DNA from: Pieris napi
Taxonomy: Eukaryota > Arthropoda > Insecta > Lepidoptera > Pieridae
Reading direction: 5' to 3'
Length of the DNA: 64,000 nt
Assembly (NCBI RefSeq): GCF_905475465.1
Contig: NC_062247.1
Location: forward strand, 11,656,001 to 11,720,000
Every line of letters starts with the position of its first letter. The stretch's first letter is position 1. Under the pieces are notes generated by a model, which worked only from the letters and a program-made list of their open reading frames with translations, did not search any database and was not told the origin of the DNA. Of this stretch, positions 56,850 to 64,000 are shown piece after piece. The position numbers and the translations under genes are program-made.

Positions 56850-56974
56850 ATTCGAACCACAATACCCCAATATTTGGACGAAATCAATTCTCAACGGAAC
56901 GTTAACTTCTCTTTAGTGGAAAGAGTGTTTGGAAGTATCGATTATCCGTTCAGTAAAGCCTTTAAACGTGAAAG
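56850..56974 (+). pseudogene. likely serpin helix-D exon, isolated
   Basis: After an acceptor (TTTTGCCGCTTAATTTGCAG) the frame reads IRTTIPQYLDEI, NSQRNVNFSLVERVFGSIDY and PFSKAFKRE. This fits the serpin stretch in which a small-residue helix leads to a strand (L-x-x-N-x-V-x-L-x-x-A-N-K-I-(Y/F)) and then YP(L/F)-x-x-x-F-x-x-x. NK of the family is ER here. A possible donor is G|GTGTGT at 56974. The frame stays open to 57059 through a perfect palindrome (56970-57002), and that part (PFKLKPETWTEANRRKLLRK) is not recognisably serpin. The next serpin piece lies only 190 bp on, so the long middle of the protein is absent. Confidence 0.5.
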
Positions 56975-57164
56975 GTGTGTTTGGTGTCCAAACACACCTT
57001 TCAAGCTCAAGCCAGAAACTTGGACTGAAGCGAACCGGAGGAAGCTGCTAAGGAAATAAATTCATGGGTAATTAAATTTGTTCATAGTTGTTGTCCTTAT
57101 TAGGTTCAATCACATTTTGATAACATAATTTTTTGAACCGATATACGTCACTAGTGGAATTTAG

Positions 57165-57216
57165 AAGGCGAAAATAACTGTGAATGAAGAAGGTTCGGAA
57201 GCAGCTACAAGAAACG
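57165..57216 (+). CDS. serpin hinge exon
   Basis: A 52-bp exon between acceptor GGAATTTAG and donor ACG|GTAAAT. It reads KAKITVNEEGSEAATRN plus one base. VNEEGSEAA is the serpin hinge: strand 5A followed by the small-residue run that inserts on loop cleavage in inhibitory serpins. The TRN after it is less typical (usually more Ala/Thr) but the P17-P12 positions are good. The donor phase (1) fits both downstream terminal exons. Confidence 0.85.
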
Positions 57217-57441
57217 GTAAATATTTTTATTACAGACATACTAAGGGTCTGACGACATATTCTTACTGACAGATTCTAACTGATTTTAGTTTCCAAAAGC
57301 GATGGCGATTCTGTTTATAAAAGGACTATATCCAAATTAACTAAACGAAGATGAATCTTGCAGAAAGCGCTGGTCGTAATAGAAAGCGATTTGATCATTA
57401 CATATACTGTCTTCTTCTAATAGTTTGGATAAAATTTTCAG

Positions 57442-57569
57442 CAATTTCCATTGAATCGGAAGCCGCAGAGTTTAAACCTGAACAATTCCATGCTCACTGT
57501 CCATTTCTCTACTACATTATGTATCACGATACTCCAATAGTCGCTGGACTTTATGCGGGTGCACAATAA
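57442..57569 (+). CDS. serpin alternative terminal exon A (reactive loop)
   Basis: After acceptor AAAATTTTCAG it encodes 42 residues with the split codon: AISIESEAAEFKPEQFHAHC, PFLYYIMYHD, TPIVAGLYAGAQ and a stop. The second half is the serpin C-terminus (F-x-A-x-x-PFLYYI ... AG). Counting 17 residues from the hinge Glu puts Glu (of ESE) at P1 and Ala at P1'. A polyadenylation signal AATAAA overlaps the stop codon (57565-57570). The loop length from P1 to the PF motif equals that of exon B. Inference: one of several mutually exclusive last exons as in moth serpin-1. Confidence 0.8.
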
Positions 57570-57820
57570 ATAAATGCCACACAGAAATCTTTTTTTCTAA
57601 ATTTTTCTCCTCTGATTTTTGTATTTCATATATTCTGCTGCTGTGCTTTCTATGCTGTGATCATGCCTTGGGTCTTGATAATACATTCTCTAGACCAAAG
57701 CAAAGTACTGGAATTATAAATTTTCTGTGTTGATCACGGTTTGCCCTTGCAGCCAATTTTTCTATTTTGCGCCTGTCCACTTCTCTTGCAAATCTGATGT
57801 CAATGCCCTTCTTTGTAAAT
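57570..57820. other. intron between terminal exons, no exon seen
   Basis: Includes an inverted low-grade LINE-like scrap (57620-57800); no further reactive-loop exon was found here. Confidence 0.4.
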
Positions 57821-58016
57821 GATCATGAAACAGATTCAAAAATCTGAGGCCCAGACCCAATTTTTAATTTTAAAAGATATGATAGGTGTTTCAAACATTT
57901 TGGTTCAAAGACATGTACAACGTTGAATTACGCACTTAGAAACAGAAATGCGTCAAGTCGGCAATTGAATGCACGACCTCAGGATTACGAAGTCACTAGA
58001 CCAACACTGTTCTCAC
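57821..58016. repeat. SINE pieces in opposite orientations
   Basis: 57821-57862 is a plus-oriented SINE 3' end (AATGATCATGAAACAGATTC, AATCTGAGGCCCAGACCC). 57895-58016 is a minus-oriented SINE head (CACGACCTCAGGATTACGAA, GTCACTAGACCAACACTG). Two fragments, or one copy rearranged. Confidence 0.65.
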
Positions 58017-58172
58017 ATTTCCTTCAAGCGTAACTTAACAATTATGCATCTTGCTTTAAATTATAATAGATTTTCATTTAACATTATTTATATCTAATAA
58101 CATTTAGACAGTAGGTACACTATGCAGAACATTTTATAAGTAAATTTTATTGGTACCATACGTATTTTTCAG

Positions 58173-58297
58173 CGGCTGTGATCGGGATAAGAACTGCGCC
58201 GAAGACCCTTGAGACTTTTAACGCAAACCACCCATTCCTTTACTATGTGTTATTTGAAAATGCACCCATATTCGCTGGATTGTATGCAGGAGAATAG
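58173..58297 (+). CDS. serpin alternative terminal exon B (reactive loop)
   Basis: After acceptor CGTATTTTTCAG it encodes AAVIGIRTAPKTLETFNANH, PFLYYVLFEN, APIFAGLYAGE and a stop (41 residues with the split codon). F-N-A-N-H-PFLYYV and IFAG are textbook serpin C-terminal motifs. P1 by count is Arg with Thr at P1', the type of loop that inhibits trypsin-like and clip-domain proteases (e.g. those of the melanisation cascade). The splice phase equals that of exon A, and both would follow the hinge exon at 57165. AATAAG follows the stop; no perfect AATAAA was seen close by. Confidence 0.85.
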
Positions 58298-58469
58298 TAA
58301 ATAAGACAGTGCGAACCTAACCAAATCTTTTTTATTTGACTTTATCTAGTAATTTCATTAACGTATACCCCACTTATTTATAAATAATAATATCCATTGC
58401 ACCGTTTTAATTAGCTATCTATCTCTTTTCATCACGACGTAAACACAAATTGTCAGAAAGTACTATTAC

Positions 58470-58725
58470 GGGGGGCCTCATAGCCTAGCGGTCTTATTAA
58501 GTGGCAGCTAGGTGAAGGGGTACCGGGTTCGATTCCCGGTTCGAGGGCAAGTTTTAATTTAATTTAAATTCTCAGTCTTTGGGAGGGTTGTGCGGTACCG
58601 GGCGAGTGCTTAAACCGTACATGAGGACACGGTCGATCACACGGTTCCTAAGACAAGCACGAAATATAAAAAATCCTATACTTGACGCTGGCTAATGCAC
58701 AAATAGTGCCAGAGCCATTAAAAAA
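58470..58725 (+). repeat. full-length tRNA-headed SINE with 13-bp target duplication
   Basis: The head GGGGGGCCTCATAGCCTAGC has an A-box-like TAGCCTAGCGG, and GTACCGGGTTCGATTCCCGG is the B box. The body has GGGAGGGTTGTGCGGTACCG and GGACACGGTCGATCACACGG. It ends in an A-run. AAAGTACTATTAC occurs on both sides (58457-58469, 58726-58738). This is a third SINE family, separate from 18650 and 26112, and looks recent. Confidence 0.92.
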
Positions 58726-58987
58726 AAAGTACTATTACTTTAATGTAAATATCATAATTAGGATTTTATGAATAAAGGGTTATACTTTTTTTTCGTTTTA
58801 AATAGTTATTATTTTCTGTAATCATCACTTTGTTATACAAGTTAATACACAATATTAATCACCCAAAATATGTATGTATTATGATAAACTGTGTTGGCCT
58901 AGTGCCTGGACGAACGACATTCACTACAAAACTTAACGCTGTTTTAGCATGCTATGTTTAACTAAAATGTATACTACTGTATATATT

Positions 58988-59320
58988 GTGCCTACATGAT
59001 TAATATAAATGCATCAATGTTTTAATATAAGTCAGTATTGTACCAACACTCGTATAAAATATTTTTTTTTTAATTTTTGATTTTAAATTATAAATGTTTA
59101 ATCTAGTTTACGGAGTCAAATATTGTTAATTTACATCATTTAATTTTTATTGTGTATTCACATCTAAATAAAATTCTTGATTAGTTATAGAAATTGTCAT
59201 AGAAATTATTTTATTTTGTTTGTAACATTTCCTATGTATTGTTATTTTATTAAGGGGGATGTACCGTGCCTACATGATTAATATAAATGCATCAATGTTT
59301 TAATATAAGTCAGTATTAAA
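58988..59320 (+). repeat. 55-bp direct repeats flanking ~220 bp
   Basis: GTGCCTACATGATTAATATA, AATGCATCAATGTTTTAATA and TAAGTCAGTATT occur identically at 58988-59042 and 59266-59320. The second is preceded by TTAAGGGGGATGTACC, which looks like a polypurine tract next to an LTR start (TG). Possibly a small LTR-type relic. Confidence 0.7.
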
Positions 59321-59829
59321 CAGTCGTGTCTTGAAGAGCCTCGTTTCATTACAATACTCAGCACCTTATAAAGATTTAAATATACCAATAAGGTACAATA
59401 TAACTTGGTAAGACCACATAAGGCTCAACGTAAAACACGCTTATAAGCCTTAAACAACCTTTAGCGTGTTTTTATCCTCATCTATCTCCGTGACACGTGC
59501 GGACTCTATCAAAGTCTCGAAGGGCGTTAAATTTATTTACACCATGAAGCGACTTATTAAGTAAAGAGACCATAAACTGTCCTTTGCTTTACGACCAAGT
59601 TTATTTAACTTCGAAACTTATGATTAACGGTATTCAGGTGTCCGGTAGCTATTCCGTTTTGATCTTTATAAAATTGCAACGCTTGCTTTGATTAATATTA
59701 ATTTTGAATAATTGTGTGTGTATATAAAAACACAGAATGCGAAACGCTTTTCTAGGCAATGGAATTTTATTATTATTCTAGTGTTTACGTGATGTGGATT
59801 TAATATATTTTATTGAAGCGTAAATTTTT
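59321..59829. other. no gene seen
   Basis: AT-rich with no motif. Confidence 0.4.
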
Positions 59830-60140
59830 ACGATGCGCGCGCACACCGTCACAAAAAACCGACACCCTGAAGTTAGCATAGTCAACATTTTAAAATAAAA
59901 AATCTCCATTTCTGTAATTATGTAGAAATATTTCTTGTGTTATTTAAATAACTTTATTTAACTAGATAATGCGTTACAATAAAACTTTCAATCTATTAAA
60001 TACCTTTTTTTCTATTGTTAGTGTCGTTTCTACAAACTTAGAATAAGGCGGAAGATAAAAAAAATAAATAGATTTTTATCGTTTTACGCCAAAGAAATAT
60101 AACTTCTAACGCGTGTACATACCTAAGTACACACACATGT
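59830..60140 (-). mobile_element. MITE-like element, family of 8175-8859, inverted
   Basis: GATGCGCGCGCACACCGTCA, AACCGACACCCTGAAGTTAG, TTTTCTATTGTTAGTGTCGT, GAAATATAACTTCTAACGCG and TGTACATACCTAAGTACACA. The pieces occur inverted at 8650-8860 (CGACACTAACAATAGAAAAA, CTTCAGGGTGTCGGTTTATT). Exact ends are uncertain. Confidence 0.55.
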
Positions 60141-63100
60141 TATTTGTTCTACTTTTATTCTATATTCAAAAATTTGTTGAGGAACACTAATTGTTTAGGG
60201 TAGGGTCAGATATCAGTCCCTTCAGGGAATTCTATAATTTCCGGGGATACCCTGTCAGCCTCCGTCATCTGTGATTAATTCCTCCAAGATTCTTCCCTTA
60301 CCCATGCAGTCAAGTGTCAACAGTAGGAAATTGTCACTTATCCGGTGATATCTGGCCTTTTGATACAATTATATTGTACGTTTATATTATTTATGACTTA
60401 TGACTACGCAAATTAAATCGTATTTTCCAACTTTGTAAGCAGTAATTTTTACTTAGTCATAGCATTGTTAATACCCCTTTAAAGTATAAAAGCGCAACGT
60501 TTGTTCTATTCTTTCTTTATGAACCTGCAGCCCATATCGATTTGAGAGTATGAAAATAAAAGTGTTATTAAAACCGCTGTGAAATAGTCTGCTTCTCAGT
60601 AAAATTCTGAGCCAAGGCCAACATACAATGTTCATTAAAAGAAAAAAAAGAAAAAACATTTTTTTAAATTTTTTGTTTCTGTGTGTGTGTTTCGTTAGTA
60701 ATAAATGTTATGTCCATGTCTAATCTGTTGAAACATGACTTAAAAAGTGATATTGAGTAAAATATTTTTTGTAAACTTGTAAATCAATTATTTTACAAAT
60801 TCATAATTGATTTAAAAAAGTCGTAGTCGTGTAAACACTTTTCGTTTGCTTCGTGTTAATAGGCATGGTACGTCAGAACGTACGTCAGAAGGCAGCAAAG
60901 TATTTAAACGGGTTCATCATGAATGTTTAATTTTTTTAAAGTTTCAGAATAAAGAAATTAGGTAGGTTAGTAGTCAGTAATAAATAATCGTGAATTGTTT
61001 CTAAAATCTTCCAAAATAGCCTACTGGATGCGTTGCCTTTTATCGTCGAAGCACACTCATTTTTTAAATATTAAAAGCCGTATCTCTTTGGAAAAGCCTT
61101 CACTAGAATATATAATTGAAACTACACGTTTTAATGCGTTTTACGAGTTACAAGCATGCCCATTCCTAAACGTAAGCAAAATAGTAGCAAAAACAATAAG
61201 TATTTTTAAGTTAGTAATTAACGAAAGAATGTATGCGTTTCGTTTAGTTGTGATTAGTCAACAGTATCTCTAGTCCAACAAGCACTTGTACTTGTAACGT
61301 GACATTAAACGTATCATCCGTTTGTCCAATCAGAATTAAACGGTTTCGTCTACTGTCTTTTGTTTTCTCACTATCCAGGACATAAACTATAAAAATATAT
61401 CAAACGTATTATTATTATCTGTGAATCACAGGACTATTATCATCATTATCACTACACCATTATCTCCGTCTAACCAATTTTATATTCACAATAATATTTC
61501 TGTATAATTTATTTAAAACAGATTACATTGTACATACGCTTAACCCGAATGACAAATGAAAAAACATTGTTTATCCCGCTACCCAACCAGGGCGAGTCTG
61601 ACCTTCATTAATCTGTGTCAGCAAATACAATGCCTCGAATCTAAACCTACAATCCTGCTATCTTTAGGAGCTAAATGTATGATGAGTTTGCATTTAATTC
61701 ATACAAGAAATATAACCTATATACACTTAGATGGTAAAAACAATTATTTCGAATTACAAGTCTATTTTATATCTAGTCTGTTTCATTTTAATTTTGAATC
61801 TGTAGTTGACAATTGGTTGATATGTAACCTCTTTCTTGGTTTGCACTGTTCGATATTTAAAAGTCTAAAAAGAACTTGCGAATGAAAGTGCAGTTATTTT
61901 AACACCGTATAAAGTATCTGATTCCCGTTGAGTGTTTGCTTAGATCTATCAATTTAGACAGCTGATTTAAATAATTGATAATGACGAAAACCGAGGAACG
62001 TTTTTATGAATAATTTACTCTACAGAATGTAAAACTAGGGATCTATTTAAATCCAGTTAAGTATCGATATGTTCCGCATTGTAAATTACTCAAAATATAT
62101 AACGGTACTTTCTCAGCGTGCTTGGAAAATATCACTTATTAGCAATTAGGTGTTTCATTATATGCGCCCAATAAAATCTTAACAAATACATAAGTAAAAT
62201 TATAATTTAAATAACAACAATAACAATAGCCTTTATTTCCAAAACTTAATTAAGAGCAATGAAGTTCTATCTATCATTTATATTGATCCTAAAAAAATTA
62301 CTTTTAACAGTAGGTAAAATACAATGTAACATGTAGGAACCATCACAATATTCTGGTTTACCTTATCAGGTTTTGATTTGTCCATCGTTGGACCCATAGT
62401 CCTCCCGCCAGGCGCGTCCAGGTGACTTTTCGACACTGGTTTTAATTCGCTGTATTATGTTATTATATTGTTTTCCATTATTCTTAGATACTGTTAAATA
62501 AAACTTTAAACGTCCCTAAGCCTAATAATTTCCCAACTTCGTTAGTAAATCTCGTAGCGGATTATTTATTTACAGAGTAAAGAGGTAAAGCTTTAATAAT
62601 TACGTTAATCAAACAATTTCTTGTGTCGTATAAACTTATCCAATTTTGTCGAGAAGGTCGGCTCTTGAGATTTATTAGCTGCTAACTAGTTGACGTGTTT
62701 ACTGCTCCCAGGGTCTTGCAGTGACAAGTTAATATACTATCTTTGTTTCATGCTATTTCATACGGGAAAGGCGGCGTCAACGACTTATGTGGTACATAAA
62801 GAGATCTCTGTTATAGTGTTGTTTGGTAATTATAAGAAAATTAAAGTTAGAAGATTTTTTTTCGGAGCATTAATGATTAGAAATACGGCAGAAAGTCCTT
62901 CAGTGCCACGCAAAACAATTGCCCATCGAACTTGTTCAATTGTTTTACTTTATTTACTAAGCCACAAAAGTGATTGCGTAAATAAAATAAATTAAAATAA
63001 TAAAAACTCACCGAGATCCAGATCTATAGTTGCTCCTCATAAACTTCTTTTTTCCTACAATAAAGTTCACAAAATAAAGTTTGACTTTACATGAGTTACA

Positions 63101-64000
63101 ATCTAGCCTATACAATAATTATGGCCAATAAGTAATATTATGTCGACTTAATCAACAATACTTGTAAAAAGCTTAAACTAAGGAATGGATCGTTAACACT
63201 CTTGATCTATAATGTTTTGACACTATGTTCGAGTGTCCGTGATACCGCACTTGCACTTATATCCACTACACTAGGTTTATTAACTCAAAAGGTTGAGTTC
63301 TCTTTTGGCATCTTATTCCTGTTATATCAAGAAGTTGGATTGCCTCAGCATTCACATGGCTATGTAGCCTGTTAAGTGAGCTAAGGCAAACCGTTTAGCC
63401 GTATTTAGGATTGAATCCTCACACTTTAAAATAGATTTCCCTTTTCATTTAGTTTATTAAAATTTACTTTAATTTATTTCGTCATGTATGTTATGTTTGC
63501 TTATAAGTGCTTGTCCCATTGCTTGCACTAATGTCGAGCGTTGGGAAGATTTTATAAATAAATATTAGTTTAATAAATAAATACCAACAAAGTTATCATT
63601 AATATACGAATCCCGTATGTAATACGCTATATGTAGGTATGATAAATTCCTAGCTGGAACCACAACATTGTATTTAATTCGTACTTGTAACAAAGGCGTG
63701 CATTTACATACTATACATCAGGGGATGGCGCGAAGCCAACTTCATCTCCAGGTGCAAGCTAACGTATGACGCGTACTTGTTCGGTTTCTGCTTGTATATG
63801 ACCAGTATTTTATTGAGCCCTTGACACCTACATGGCATTTGGAGTTGAATTATTGCAAAGACAGCTTGAATATATTCATAGCTTTTGTTTAACTAGTACG
63901 ACCTATTTTCCTACAGTAATAATTTAATAATTATGATGAACTTTGGAAACATTAATAATTATTATTTTTACTGTCTGACTAAGGTCGCAGCTCTAAATCT
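60141..64000. other. no gene seen to the end of the window
   Basis: Frames of 60-109 codons (60468-60659 minus; 60995-61273, 61556-61885 and 62690-62995 plus) have no recognised motif and AT-driven composition. 60190-60340 is GC-richer but stop-rich. 62220-62345 looks like an inverted LINE end (CAATAACAATAGCCTTTATT). 63540-63585 has TAAATAAATA runs typical of LINE 3' ends. Any exons here are beyond recognition by eye. Confidence 0.4.

Noticed and set aside
57003..57059. Continuation of the serpin protein after the palindrome
   Set aside because: The residues do not follow the serpin fold order; more likely read-through of non-exon DNA.
58470..58550. A tRNA gene
   Set aside because: The tRNA-like part is the head of a full SINE with 13-bp target duplications.

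Overview
The window is nuclear DNA of an insect, almost certainly a moth or butterfly (Lepidoptera). It is strongly AT-rich and packed with short dispersed repeats. Several are families I recognise as typical of Lepidoptera: tRNA-headed SINEs, LINE 3' tails carrying the GATAAGGC(T/C)GCC motif, and Helitron-like elements ending in AGCTAGT. Two 5S rRNA-derived sequences are close to the lepidopteran 5S type. A serpin fragment carries two alternative reactive-loop exons, as in moth serpin-1 genes. No bacterial, viral or organellar features were seen. All family names come from memory of motifs; no search was run.

Layout. Positions 1-22,000 hold old LINE scraps, SINEs, MITE-like elements, a 0.34-kb tandem duplication (14727-15407) and no supportable host gene. 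At 22,245-23,889 a complete Tc1-like transposon with a broken transposase sits inside another dispersed repeat. From 24,000 to 36,000 there are SINEs, Helitron-like elements and one unassigned open segment (30685-30912). At 36,309-38,160 lies a 5'-truncated LINE with a 626-codon open reverse transcriptase, the only long intact reading frame. At 39,254-40,897 a 1.64-kb element made almost entirely of two ~670-bp inverted repeats has split the tRNA-like head of a SINE, with a 6-bp target duplication. At 44,430-51,430 two identical 336-bp LTRs flanked by CAAG define a 7.0-kb LTR retrotransposon. It has no recognisable coding capacity, but it contains two tandem-repeat arrays. From 54,700 to 58,300 lie pieces of a serpin gene: a possible signal-peptide exon, one likely helix-D exon, the hinge exon and two alternative terminal exons. 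Two 5S rRNA-like sequences lie between the first pieces. From 58,300 to the end there are only repeats and AT-rich DNA.

How the parts relate. The LINE family at 36-38 kb has the same 3' end as many short repeats in the window, so it is the likely source of the machinery or template for them. The serpin hinge exon and both terminal exons agree in splice phase and loop length, so they fit one alternatively spliced inhibitor whose target protease would change with the exon used. Most of the serpin body is not in this interval, so the locus is either a partial copy or rearranged. The two recent-looking insertions (LTR element and long-inverted-repeat element) encode nothing recognisable and must depend on enzymes supplied from elsewhere.
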